Source: Bemisia tabaci
Taxonomy: Eukaryota > Arthropoda > Insecta > Hemiptera > Aleyrodidae
Reading direction: 5' to 3'
DNA: 64,000 bases
NCBI RefSeq assembly: GCF_918797505.1
Contig: NC_092797.1
Span: forward strand, 2,480,001-2,544,000
Part shown: piece by piece, positions 42,245 to 53,606 of the stretch
How the letters are laid out: each line of letters begins with the position of its first letter
How positions within the stretch are numbered: the stretch's first letter is position 1
Translations under genes and position numbers: made by a program
The notes under the pieces: model-generated
What the model saw: only the letters and a program-made list of their open reading frames with translations
Databases searched by the model: none
What the model was told of the DNA's origin: nothing

Positions 42245-44645
42245 ACAGGTATAAAAATGGGATGTATTTCTTCTAATAACCAGGATAAAAGGGAGGATTA
42301 TTACCTATACAGGATAGTGCTAGAAAAACGGGATGTACCTATATTAATAAACCGGGATAACAGGAAGGATATCGATCTTTGTGTATCGATCTTCGATACA
42401 TCGTTTGTTCTAAAGCAGTATTCACTGGGATAAACTGGGATTTCTTCATAATAACCGGGATAAAAGGGAGGAATTTTACATCCTATACGGGAGAGTCATG
42501 GATGAACGGGATGTACCTATATTAAGAAACCGGGAAAACAGGAAGGATATCGATCATTGTGTATCGATCTTCGATACATCGTTTGTTCTAAAGCTGTATT
42601 GACTGGGATAAAACGGGATTTCTTCATAATAACCGGGATAAAAGGGAGGAATTTTACCTATACAGGATAGTCATGGATGAACGGGATGTACCTATATTAA
42701 TAAACCGGGATAACAGGAAGGATATCGATCATTGTGTATCGATCTTCGATACATCGTTTGTTCTAAAGCAGTATTGACTAGGATAAAACGGGATTTCTTC
42801 ATAATAACCGGGATAAAAGGGAGGAATTTTACCTATACAGGATAGTCATGGATGAACGGGATGTACCTATATTAAGAAACCGGGAAAACAGGAAGGATAT
42901 CGATCTTTGTGTATCGATCTTCGATACATCGTTTGTTCTAAAGCTGTATTGACTGGGATAAAACGGGATTCCTTCATAATAACCGGGATAAAAGGGAGGA
43001 ATTTTACCTATACAGGATAGTCATGGATGAACAGAATGTACCTATATTAAGAAACCGGGAAAACAGGAAGGATATCGATCATTGTGTATCGATATTCGAT
43101 ACATCGTTTGTTCTAAAGCAGTATTGACTGGGATAAAACGGGATTTCTTCATAATAACCGGGATAAAAGGGAGGAATTTTACCCATACAGGATAGTCATG
43201 GATGAACGGGATGTACCTATATTAATAAACCGGGATAACAGGAAGGATAGCGATCTTTGTGTATCGATCTTCGATACATCGTTTGTTCTAAAGCATTATT
43301 GACTGGGATAAAACGGGATTTCTTCATAATAACCGGGATAAAAGGGAGGAATTTTACCTATACAGGATAGTCATGGATGAACGGGATGTACCTATATTAA
43401 TAAACCGGGATAACAGGAAGGATATCGATCTTTGTGTATCGATCTTCGATACATCGTTTGTTCTAAAGCAGTATTGACTGGGATAAAACGGGATTCCTTC
43501 ATAAAAACCGGGATAAAAGGGAGGAATTTTACCTCCTATACAGGATAGTCATGGATAAAACGGGATGTACCTATATTAATAAACTGGAATAACAGGAAGG
43601 ATATCGATCATTGTGTATCGATATTCGATACATCGTTTGTTCTAAAGCAGTATTGACTGGAATAAAACGGGATTTCTTCATAATAACCGGGATAAAAGGG
43701 AGGAATTTTACCCATACAGGATAGTCATGGATGAACGGGATGTACCTATATTAATAAACCGGGATAACGGAAGGATAGCGATCTTTGTGTATCGATCTTC
43801 GATACATCGTTTGTTCTAAAGCAGTATTGACTGGGATAAAACGGGATTTCTTCATAATAACCGGGATAAAAGGGAGGAATTTTACCTATACAGGATAGTC
43901 ATGGATGAACGGGATGTACCTATATTAATAAACCGGGATAACAGGAAGGATATCGATCATTGTGTATCGATATTCGATACATCGTTTGTTCTAAAGCAGT
44001 ATTGACTTGGATAAAACGGGATTTCTTCATAATAACCGGGATAAAAGGGAGGAATTTTACCTATACAGGATAGTCATGGATGAACGGGATGTACCTATAT
44101 TAATAAACCGGGATAACAGGAAGGATATCGATCTTGTGTATCGATCTTCGATACATCGTTTTTTTCTAAAGCAGTAATGACTGAGATAAAACGGGATTCC
44201 TTCATAATAACCGGGATAAAAGGGAGGAATTTTACCTATACAGGATAGTCATCGATAAAACGGGATGTACCTATATTAATAAACTGGTATAACAGGAAGG
44301 ATATCGATCTTTGTGTATCGATCTTCGATACATCGTTTTTTCTAAAGCAGTAATGACTGGTATAAACGGGATTTCTTCATAGTGACCGGGATAAAGTGGA
44401 GGAATTTTACCTATACAGGATAGTCATGGATAAAACGGGATGTACCTATATTAAGAAACCGGGAAAACAGGAAGGATATCGATCTTTGTGTATCGATCTT
44501 CGATACATCGTTTTTTTCTAAAGCAGTAATGACTGGGATAAAACCGGATTTCTTCAGAGTGACCGGGATAATATGCAGTAATTTTACCTATACAGTATAG
44601 TCATTTATAATAGTGGATGTAACTATGTTAAGGAACCGGGATAAA
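42245..44645 (+). repeat. ~175-bp satellite array, 13 units, inside Helitron C
   Basis: The anchor CGTTTGTTCTAAAGC recurs at 42402, 42580, 42755, 42930, 43105, 43280, 43455, 43634, 43808, 43983, 44157, 44334 and 44509: spacing 174-179, mostly exactly 175. Each unit has ATAACCGGGATAAAAGGGAG, TACAGGATAGTCATGGATGA and a self-complementary TGTATCGATCTTCGATACA. Middle units are nearly identical; the last two or three diverge, as expected at an array edge. Confidence 0.95.
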
Positions 44646-44647
44646 AC

Positions 44648-44940
44648 ACATCAAATGCATCATGAAACATAGCAAACACATCAAACACATCATGAAACAC
44701 GTAAAACGCAATATACACATCATGATACACCTAAAACACATCAAACACAACAAACACATCATGAAACACAATCAAACACATTAAACACAACAAATACATC
44801 ATGAAACACAATCAAACACATCAAACACAACAAACACATCATGAAACACAATCAAACACATCAAACACAACAAACACATCATGAAACACAATCAAACACA
44901 TCAAACACACCATGAAACACAATCAAACACAACAAATCGC
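44648..44940 (+). repeat. ACACATCAAACACAACAA minisatellite
   Basis: Eight or more imperfect repeats of a 30-45-bp unit made of AACACATCATGAAACACAAT and CAAACACATCAAACACAAC. It follows the 175-bp array directly. Confidence 0.9.
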
Positions 44941-45246
44941 ATGTATCGATAATCGCACGTTTCGATAACCGCATTTATCGATTCCAAATTCCCCCAAATT
45001 TCCCCATTTATACAAAAAATTACGAATCTTCCTATTTCTCTACTGTTCGAAATTATATGAATTTAATTTTTGATCATTAATAATTGTATGTATTTCATTA
45101 CAATTCTTTTCTCCTATCTTTGCGACTTATTTTTCATTATCAGTTGCATTACTTCATTATCATGTGATGAAAAACAGCTGAGTATTTTTCACCACTTGGT
45201 TTTTCAGTTTTAACCTTCAAAAAACAAAATTAAAAAAAATTTCGGA

Positions 45247-47341
45247 ATGTCTTCTTTCAAAAAAATTAAAGATTTAAATGAGTATGCTTATAATATCCAA
45301 ATTAAATGTAAGGTAATTTCAAAATCACAAGTGAAAGTTTCAAAATCTGGTTCGGTCGAGTTTTTCTTTTTCAATTTACAAGATGAATCTGCCACAATAA
45401 ATTGTATTTCGTTTGAGAAGGGATTCCATCAAATTATTCAGGTATGTACTTATTTATGTATTAACCTCTTACTTTATTTTCTCTTTCTCTAATTCCATTT
45501 TTATATGTCAATTTTAATTAGCTGAAGAACTATTTACTAAAAAATGTTATGGAAAGTTATTTTAATTTTTCTTGGAATTGATTCTGAAAAAATGTATAAA
45601 TTTTTTATTTAGTATAGGTATGCGAAGATAAGATTCTGTTGAAATTGTTTTCAGTGTTAACTTTTTTGTTCCAAAAAATGCATAATTTTAAATTTTGAAT
45701 TGTAAGTTTGAATATGAGATCAGAAAAAAGTGGCTCATTTGAAACTCATTCTAAAATCTTATCTTCGAATTCTTCTAATTTTTTTTAACGCTTTTAGAAA
45801 GTATATAAATGCATCATTTATACCTGAAGCTAAACTTATGCTTTTTTCTGAACTATAATTTTCTTCATTTTCCCTTTATTTGTTTTAGGAACAGCTCTGT
45901 TATAAATTTTCGAAATTTCGTATTCAAAAACATAGATACAATAAGGAACTTCAATTGGTTTTCGACAAAGGATCTCTCATTGAATTGACTGATGATGATT
46001 TAGAACTGAATAATGATCCCAAATTTTATTCAATAGAAGAAATAATTTCTAAAACTAAAGAAAATGATACTGTTGGTAAGTATATTATTTAATTTTCGTA
46101 AATATATGATTTGGCTATGAAACAGTGTTGTGTCATATTGCATATAGAATTGCAAATGTCAGCTCAGAAATTTATTGTTCCATCAATCAGCGTTTGCCGA
46201 GTTTTCATATCATAAATTTAAGGGATTCTGGTTGGGAACATTATTTGTCGATTTAATGCTCTCACTATCTTCACCTACATTTTGCTTCTTTTTAAATCCG
46301 TGCCCAAATTGAAGTTATTTTATAAAATCGTACTCCCTAAAATTTTGGAGATCTGGGGTCTGATTGTTGAAATTGGTAGACAAAGCGATCGACAAAGAAC
46401 ATAAAGGGAGTATGGAGCGATCCAATTGGTTAGTCCAATTGGATATATCGATATTCGATATATCGTTAATCGTTATCAGTGATCTTCTTTGTCGTGATCG
46501 ACAAAGATTTCTTCGACCTTTATTTCCTTTTTTTGAATTTTTCATTCTTAGCAAAGTTATTGCGAAAAATATGCAAATTTATGTTTGCCGATTTTTTGGC
46601 TAACATTGATCCTATGAACTTGAAATTCGTCATGATGAAATTGCCAGCTGAATTCCCTCTGATGAAGCTGTTTCAGAGGCGTGGCGTGCTTTGCGATGTA
46701 TCGATTCTTATGCCATTTAACCCTGCTATGATAAAGAATCAATTATTAAGGCGTTAGATGCGAACACCATGTTTATCGATCCTTTTCCACAGGACGGCTT
46801 ATCGCGAAAAATAAAAAAGAATCACGGTTTACAGAGCATACCATTGAACTTTCAGCATAAACCTTTTTATACATTGATTGAGCTTAATACGCACACGTGC
46901 TTCTCGAAGCCTTATTCTTTAGTCCCCATGCAATTGTTTTCTTTTGTTCCCGTTACCATCATCTGTCAAAATCAAACATCTTCCGTTTTGAGTACCTGGA
47001 CTATTTCCCATTATAACAGGAAAAAAAAGGAATATCTCTCTCTATCGTGACCTGGCTCCTGAGACGAAAAAGTATACGTAACAAAGTCTGCGATTTGCTG
47101 CATGAATCAAATGAGGCTACTATTATACATACCACTGCGGTTATTGGTTATGGGCTTCGAAAGTCAAATCATGCCAAATTTGGAATATTCTTATCTCTAA
47201 TTATATGTGTTTTTTCCCTTTTTTGTTTTAGATTTTAAAGGTACACTTTGCGAAAAGCCGTCCATTAAAAGGAAAAAATTGAATGATGGTGATGCAAAAT
47301 TAAAACTAACAGTCAGAGTTACGGATGGAAAAGATAGTTGC
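45247..47341 (+). CDS. RPA1-like OB-fold protein encoded by Helitron C (partial)
   Basis: Exons 45247-45441, 45889-46075 and 47232-47341 join in phase (0, then 1) with GT-AG introns, giving 164 residues. Exon 1 (KKIKDLNEYAYNIQIKCKV, then FFFFNLQDESATINCISF) follows the first OB fold of RPA70: the LNxY start, KxRV-like strand, LxDExGxI turn. Exon 2 (YKFSKFRIQKHRYNKELQLV) fits the next strand-helix part. Exon 3 has DFKGTLCEK and a basic KRKK, then stops being traceable after donor GTAAGT. RPA binds single-stranded DNA; Helitrons of plants and some animals carry RPA-like genes presumed to help rolling-circle transfer. The gene lacks later OB folds and the zinc-finger domain, so it is truncated or continues in exons I cannot see. 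Intron 2 is swollen by nested MITE pieces. Confidence 0.75.
46353..46510. mobile_element. TIR family A MITE fragment in RPA intron 2
   Basis: GGGTCTGATTGTTGAAATTG, TAGACAAAGCGATCGACAAA and AGGGAGTATGGAGCGATCC match the left arm of family A. The right arm is replaced by ATCGATATTCGATATATCG-type sequence. Confidence 0.7.
46676..46800. repeat. Family B repeat in RPA intron 2
   Basis: GGCGTGGCGTGCTTTGCGAT, TATCGATTCTTATGCCATTT, AAAGAATCAATTATTAAGGC and TTTATCGATCCTTTTCCAC occur in family order. Confidence 0.6.
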
Positions 47342-47789
47342 GTAAGTTATCTTCTTCTATTATAACATTAATTATTAATTCAGACAACTCATATATTCAA
47401 CAGTTACCTAATGATATTGCAAATACATATTTCATATTTCAAATAATTTAAAATCGCATTCTTACCACAAGAAAAGATATAGGATTGAAGACTTATTCGT
47501 ATCATTCCGAAAAGAAAATGCAAATGGATACAATATCAATTTTATACTTTTTATTTTTTTCCTGTAAGTTCCTTAAAATTTCAAACAGAAGTACGTATTA
47601 TTTTTCTCAAAAATAAACATTTTATCGGAAAAAATCAGCCAATTTTTTAATTTTCGAACGGCGTTATTACTTGACACGGCAGAGTAGTAAAGATAATTTG
47701 TTCTAGATTAAAGAAGTTTTATAACAATTTGGTAGAACAATATAGTGCGTACGTTAATGAAAAATTGTAAAGCTGTATTTGTATCAGTA

Positions 47790-47877
47790 AAAATACGGTC
47801 TGCCTTTCTAACATTACCAAATGATTGATAAAAAAAAGAGATGGTAAAGTTACCAACGGACCTTGGTAAAAACGGCA
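47790..47877. mobile_element. Family D MITE fragment
   Basis: The reverse complement reads TTTTTACCAAGGTCCGTTGG and TTTACCATCTCTTTTTTT, as in the left arm of 10356-10763. The CACTG end is missing. Confidence 0.65.
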
Positions 47878-47934
47878 GCGGCGGCGGCATAGAAACATGT
47901 TTCATAAGCGTTATTCATGCGTTAGTAGGCGTTG

Positions 47935-48150
47935 ATGAAAAATTGCAATTTATTGCAATTTTATCTCTATAAAAATCGCGTTCGATAAAATCGCGATTTT
48001 ATTGCAATTTATCGCGATTTTTCTCCCGATAATATTGCGATGATTCGCCGTCGATAAAATCGCGATTTTTTTATCCGATAATATTGCAATAAATCGCGAC
48101 GTCGATAAAATCGCGATATATTCTCCGATTAAATCGCAATTTATGGCGAT
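47935..48150. repeat. Degenerate TAAAATCGCGATTTT tandem
   Basis: Five or six imperfect iterations of CGATAAAATCGCGATTTTAT and AATATTGCRAT-like words at ~40-60-bp spacing. Highly self-complementary, within the 3' part of Helitron C. Confidence 0.75.
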
Positions 48151-48570
48151 CACTACTACTCGGGAATTGCAGCAGCAAATCCAAAAATTGTTACGCATCA
48201 CCGCCACTCTTTAATTTAAATATCAAACCGACCTGTGGCCTTTTATCAAGGTTAATATAAATACATCCCGTTTTATTAATGACAAACCTATTATATTTCG
48301 TTTATATTATATTATATTCTATCCTATTTGCTTTCCATCCATTTTATTTTATCCCATATAAACCGTTTCAAACTGATTATTCACCTTTTTTAAAACTCCA
48401 ACCTTAATTGAAGTAAGTTTTTAGCTAAATTGAAGATGATCTTTTGAATGAATAAGCACTTAACAGAACTTCAGCAGTATTAATATTAATACAATTTACG
48501 AGAATAATGTAAATTAAAAAAAATTAAGTGATATTTTCATAACGAATTGACAGAATATACGAGGGGGTTG

Positions 48571-48604
48571 GGCCGCGGAGCGGCCAGGGGGCGGAGCCCT
48601 CTAG
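48571..48604 (+). promoter_or_regulatory. Helitron C 3' hairpin and CTAG end
   Basis: A 6-bp GC stem with GGA loop (48571-48585) followed by AGGGGGCGGAGCCCTCTAG, itself partly self-complementary. The terminal CTAG is followed by T. Confidence 0.85.
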
Positions 48605-48750
48605 TTGTAAAAATTGGCGTAAAAAACCTGCATAATCTGTCTTGAAATCAATTCACATTTTCCTTAAAATACCCGCAAGATGTCCCAATGATACACGCTG
48701 TCCAAAATGCTCCGCAATTGAATAAATTGGTTATCCTTGGAGAGGTTTGA

Positions 48751-49186
48751 GGGTTAGGTGGTTTCACGATAAGTAGAATAGTTTTGTCGCCGTAACAGAC
48801 AGCACATTTTTCGGTCATATTTTTAGTTGGAATGATGATCACTCGAATGTTTTGGCATTAATCTTCCAAGAGTTACGTATTATAACGCTTTCTAATGATT
48901 TATTGCTCTACTTCTCAATTAATATTATAGAAATTCCGAAAATGTGCTGTCTGTTACGCGGTAAAAAGTCAGCGTAACAGATGGCACAATTTCGGCCGTT
49001 TATATGATAAAATTGAAAAGTATATAGAGCGATAAATCTTTGAAAAGCGTTATAACACGTTACCCTGTCCGTGTAGATCAATGCAAACAAATTTGAGTGA
49101 TTATCATTGCTACTAAAAAAATGACCGAAAAATGTGTTGTCTGTTACGGCGACAAAACTATTCCAGTTATCGTGAAACCACCCTTA
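48751..49186. mobile_element. Fold-back MITE with ~215-bp arms
   Basis: GGTGGTTTCACGATAAGTAG at the left mirrors CAGTTATCGTGAAACCACC at the right. Both arms carry TTTGTCGCCGTAACAGACA (or complement), and pairing continues past GTTATAACGC to a centre near 48970, where AAATGTGCTGTCTGTTACGC faces GCGTAACAGATGGCACA. No coding capacity. Confidence 0.9.
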
Positions 49187-49331
49187 AGCGTCAAAATTAG
49201 AATACGAAAAAAAGGTAGGATCGACCCGTTCCAAAACTCAAAGGTTCGGAAATATTAAAGCGTTTACTTGATTCATCACAAAATTACTTTAAGTAATATT
49301 TAAAACGGATTGATTCATAAAGTTTTCACTG

Positions 49332-49352
49332 TTTTTTTTTTTTTTTTTTTTG

Positions 49353-49380
<28 letters not shown>
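49332..49380. repeat. Poly-T tract (49 nt with one G)
   Basis: Twenty T, one G, then twenty-eight T. Confidence 0.95.
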
Positions 49381-49383
<3 letters not shown>

Positions 49384-49384
49384 T

Positions 49385-49720
49385 TTCAGCTTCTGTATCG
49401 AGTCTTTTTCCGATTAAATTCGGCAACACCGCCTGCGGCACCTCGAAACCGTCGAAGCAGACGACTGGACGTCGCTCGTGCGTCAAAAACGCGTAACTCC
49501 CCTTCCACGTGAGCTCTGAAGCGCATGGAATTGTAAGAACTTCACGGCCTGTTTCGGAGTGTAGTTAGGTCGGACGACGAGGAGTCCCCGTGAAATGATT
49601 CACGCGAGAGCTAATTTTGGACTCTCGGCTGATCGCGAATTTCCTCGAACCATCAAGCTTCGTTAAGAGGTCTGGCCGAGCTTTTGCTCCGCTCTGATCT
49701 TTGCCACCAAAATGGCTACC
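49385..49720. other. GC-richer stretch after a poly-T and AG
   Basis: The tract ends ACATTTCAG, acceptor-like, and a frame is open for 40 codons afterwards (LLYRVFFRLNSATPPAAPRN), Arg-rich and unlike any family I know. Weak exon candidate only. A 14-nt G run follows at 49725-49738. Confidence 0.25.
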
Positions 49721-49724
49721 GTAA

Positions 49725-49738
49725 GGGGGGGGGGGGGG
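49725..49738. repeat. Poly-G run (14 nt)
   Basis: Fourteen consecutive G. Confidence 0.95.
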
Positions 49739-49889
49739 AGGCGGCCCAGACGACCTGGAGCGCGGGTACCCTATGGAAAATTTGCACGGAGAAGTTGAGG
49801 CGGGAGTATCGCTGGACGTCTCGTGGTTATTAAAAATAACTTCATGATTCAGTTCAAAGAGCCTGATTAGGACCGTGCTTGAAGCGCTG

Positions 49890-50122
49890 TACAGTGGATC
49901 GAGTCAATAGGTGAGGTCGGACGAAATTTGGAAACTTTAAACGCTCATAACTCCGTTTGTATAAGACTTTGAAGTTCTTAAAGTGGTTCCATTGGTTTCC
50001 TTGTAAGATTTTCTTCAAGAAGCACCCCTTGAAGTTTAAAGTGTGACGAAGTAAACATAAAAATTTGCAGTTTCAGTCTAACATTTCATGTCCGACCTCT
50101 CTAATCGACTCGATCCACTGTG
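49890..50122. mobile_element. MITE, second copy of the 11579-11811 family
   Basis: ACAGTGGATCGAGTCAATAG and ATCGACTCGATCCACTGT are terminal inverted repeats. The interior matches the other copy in order (GAGGTCGGAC, AACTTTAAACGC, AAAATTTGCAGTTTCAG, TCATGTCCGACC). Confidence 0.9.
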
Positions 50123-51179
50123 CGATGGGTGCAGGAAGGGCATTTCTTAGTTGCGATGTTTCAGAATCTCAGCTAACGATTCATCCATTATGATTTAGGC
50201 AAATGTATCTAATCCGTTGCAACTTTTACTGAATATTCTATATGATTTTACAATGGTGAAAACGAAAAATGTAAGAAAATGTCTCTCTGAAATATAAATT
50301 AGCGATGGATATTCGGAACCACAGCAATCAAGAAATGGCTTTTTTCCACCCGACGCCTCTGTTATTGTCGTTCCCTGTATCCTCAGAAGACCCCATATCG
50401 ACGGTGTGAGTTAGGCTTGCAGTCCGCAACCGCGTATCTCGGTTTGCGATGTTCCAGACTTCCTGTCATACCTATTTTGTTCTTCAAGTGGAACACTTCT
50501 CAACGGCGATTCTTAAAAACTGCCGTATTTTTCTATTCAGAGTAGAGAAAATTCTGCAAAATCTTCAAGAAATCATATCGATTCGTGCTCCTTGAAGATA
50601 TGAAGTAGGATCGGAGATTTTTAAACGCGCTAAGATTCCATCTAGGAGCGCCTTCAGTTGTGATTGATACTCTACGCATTGCCACGCGGTTAGTATAGCT
50701 GCCTAGCCGATCCGAAACCTAACGTTCATTGTCAGTCTCGAGATGAATATTTCACTCTTCCTAACAGACGCGATATGGGCTGTAGCCTCCATTTTAACGT
50801 GATTATTTTCAATCGCAGGAAGCATTGATTGCTGATTAAAAGTGAGTTTTCGAGGAAATAAAGCTGTTATCGGATTCTAATACAAATTAAAGCGTTTGTC
50901 AATTATTAAAAAAAGTTTCGTAGAATTTTGAAAAAGTTAAGAGCCAGTGCCATTAAGATCTCAGTTATTTGGATATAATCGTATTTATAAAATTGTCCAC
51001 CGACGTTGATATTTGCCACAGTTGCCATACCTTAACAAGAAAAATCAGAGAAAACTATATTCATTGGGGTATTTCCACACTTTTTTTTGGTTAATTTTTT
51101 GTTATAACAGTTTTGGTGTTGAGAAAAGGTAGAAAGAATGTTTAAACATTGTAGACGTTCGAAACACATTTAGGGAACA
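50123..51179. other. No gene seen
   Basis: AT-rich DNA with a GGAGCGCCTTCAGTTGTGAT motif at ~50645 that recurs (GAGCGCCTTCAGTTTTGTAT) at ~51470 in the next element. Nothing codes visibly. Confidence 0.4.
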
Positions 51180-52127
51180 CCCTGGTAAAAATTGGCAGTA
51201 GAATCTGTGTTCCAAAATACCAGACCTACGGCCAGCTGTAAGATTTCCAATAGCTTCTATAGCTGGCTACACAATTTCTTATAGCCTTTTATGGCCGAAC
51301 TAAGCAACTCCAGTCAGGCGATAAAGTGCATGCTAAACGTCACTAATTACGGATGTTAGGACTTGGTGAGTTTTTGGACCACTGCTCTCTTTTTGGGCCG
51401 TAGTATCTTGATTTATTTTGCGAGGAAAGCTCCGGACTTTTGATGGATGCCTGCCATTCCTAATATATTAGAGCGCCTTCAGTTTTGTATGATACTGTGC
51501 AATACCTCTGGTGTGAAATAGTTCCTTCAAGCGCCGTGGAACGCTGCGGTGCGGCAGGCGGGCAGCCAGCGCGAAACGCGCATTGGCGCCTACAAACCTA
51601 ACAGGGATACTTCACGCGTTGCGCAATGCGTGAAGTATCCCTGTTAGGTTTGTAGGCGCCAGTGCGTCGCCGCTCCGCTTTGTGTTAGGCTCTAATATTT
51701 AATCTGGCGGAGCCAGCGTTATTCAACTCATGATTTTGAAATGTTTGCACATCCTGTATGGATTATTCTCGTTTTAATTGATGAAAAAAAATATGTATTA
51801 AAGGAAATTATAACGTGTGTTTTGTAAATATTTAGGTGGTTCCGTATCAAGGTTAATGATTTCCAAAGCACACAAATTTCTACACAATTTCTTATATCCT
51901 TTTAAAATCGATGGCGAAAAAGCAACAGCCAGGCGATAAAGTGTAAAGCCCGGCGATAGGAACTATAGCCCAGCTTAATACTTTTTTATCGCTTCGTATA
52001 GCCCGGCCGTATGATTTTCTCCGCATTCTACAGCCAGCTATATGATTTTCTGTAGCCTTCTTTAGCCGGCTATAAGAATTCCTATGGTATTTTGAAACGC
52101 AGCTCTTATCGCCAATTTTTACCAGGG
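51180..52127. mobile_element. ~950-bp TIR element (CCCTGGTAAAAATTGGC)
   Basis: CCCTGGTAAAAATTGGC opens the element and GCCAATTTTTACCAGGG closes it. Just inside, GTTCCAAAATACCA mirrors TGGTATTTTGAAACGC, and CAGGCGATAAAGTG-type blocks recur in both halves. CA lies on both sides. The middle (51440-51720) looks like a separate GC-rich insertion holding the palindrome at 51585-51660. Confidence 0.8.
51585..51660. repeat. 76-nt near-perfect palindrome
   Basis: Arms 51585-51617 and 51628-51660 are exact reverse complements over 33 nt (GGCGCCTACAAACCTAACAG...). The 10-nt centre GTTGCGCAAT is itself palindromic apart from its outer pair. Confidence 0.95.
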
Positions 52128-52565
52128 CAAACGTATTAAAACAATTTTACAGTTGTTTTAAATGTTTTCATAGGAAAAGGAGCGGAGATTTTCAAACACT
52201 GCGAACGAAATACGTATAGTTAAAGAGTTGAACCGTCGATATGTTCTAATTCTGAAATTCGCATCCTGTCTAGCGGTTTAATTGGAACATTTTGGCGGGG
52301 GTCTCTATAAATTTTTAAAAAATGCATGACTATCATTATTATTCGAGAGTATGAGCCGTAGCCAAAGTAATGCTTATAGTCTGAAATTTCCATTAGGGGC
52401 CCCCCATGAGTCCCGGCCTACAGAGAAAAAAGGAGGTGGTAGCATTTCGGGCATCTTGGATTTCGTAGACGACGTAGATAGGGTAGCTAAAAACGCTTTC
52501 ATCATCGATTTTCTTGAAAACTATATAGTTTAGAGAAAAAAGTGATTTTATTTAAAAAGTTTGAA

Positions 52566-52820
52566 ATTGAATCGAACCGTGCGAAAACCGCTAATGTCCA
52601 TTTTTCCAGTTTTCAGTTTTTTTGAGTTCATAATACTTTTTGGAGTCGGATGCAACCACGAAAGTGGCGTAAATACTCGTCTCCGGGTTGACTTAATCCC
52701 AAAACGAGTCCTTCCATCACTTTCATGGTTGTATCAACTATCTAAAAGTATTATCAACTCACAAAACCTGAAGACTGGAAAAATGGACATTAACTGTTTT
52801 CGCACCTCCCGATTCAATTA
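52566..52820. mobile_element. Fold-back MITE, ~110-bp arms
   Basis: GCGAAAACCGCTAATGTCCA at the left mirrors TGGACATTAACTGTTTTCGC at the right; ATTGAATCG / CGATTCAAT lie outside. TTGAGTTCATAATACTTTT and AAAAGTATTATCAACTCAC pair further in. Confidence 0.85.
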
Positions 52821-53039
52821 TATTTTGAGTTGAACTAAGCGAAAAAGATGGACATCCCGTTTTTCCATACTTAGCATTTCGGATGTAGCTGGAAAATCGA
52901 CGCCATATTACACCTACCTAAGTCACGGAGAAAACAAATCCTCTAAATGCGACCACCTCCTTTCTTTCTTTCTCCAGGCAACCAAGAGAGACCTCTAGGT
53001 CCGACACCCGAGTGAAAGGAAGGACTTTTAGGGCCTGGT

Positions 53040-53430
53040 AGTTGGCGATTCGTCCGCTGCGGTTGAGGCAGCGCTGGGATCGCGATGGCTGCCTATTGTG
53101 GAGGCGGAGGTTGAGTGGAGAACCGACGACGGTGCCATGCCAGAGGCCGCGAGTAAAGGAGCGGCGGGGGAGGAAAGGGGGAAGGGGAGGGAGGCTCCAG
53201 GTGATTGAACCTCAAGTTTTAAGATACAGGTCACACTGTCGAGACGTAGATGTATTCTCAACTCTTCCTCTTCGGACTCCAATGCCATGCCGCCACCGCA
53301 ACCGTCGCGCGTCGCCGTGCCCTAGTCACCGGAGAGAGAGACAGAGAGAGACGGAGCGATGCCCCGGTCACCGGAGGGACGGAGACAGAGCGATGCGCGT
53401 GACGTCATGTCGTCGTCTGAAACCGCTATA
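53040..53430. other. GC-rich island with purine tract
   Basis: CpG-rich sequence with GAGAGAGACAGAGAGAGACG and GGGGGAGGAAAGGGGGAAGG runs. Arg-rich frames on both strands are composition effects. Possible promoter-type island; no gene recognised. Confidence 0.35.
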
Positions 53431-53606
53431 GTTTCACTTATCGGGTGAGATCTTACGCGGGGAGTTGAGAGGCGGAAAACCACGGGGCAAATTTTTCAAG
53501 ACAATTATAAAAAAGTGTGGCGATTTTTACCAGAGGCTGGTGAATTCTCGCATTTGTGCACACAGAGAGAAAACTCGAAAAAATAGTTTGGTTCGTAACT
53601 AAACTT

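Larger units (their letters stand above)
42090..48604 (+). mobile_element. Helitron C (~6.5 kb, satellite plus RPA gene)
   Basis: The 5' end is TCTTACTATAGTAAAAAAA after an A at 42089, resembling the Helitron A start. The 3' end has the hairpin GGCCGC GGA GCGGCC (48571-48585) and ends GAGCCCTCTAG, with T following. Inside are a 13-unit satellite, a short minisatellite, three exons of an RPA-like gene and nested MITE pieces. No Rep/helicase is seen, so it would need proteins supplied in trans. The pairing of these two ends is inference; each end alone is convincing. Confidence 0.75.

Noticed and set aside
42245..44645. CRISPR-like regular array
   Set aside because: Whole 175-bp units repeat without variable spacers and the sequence is eukaryotic; it is a satellite.
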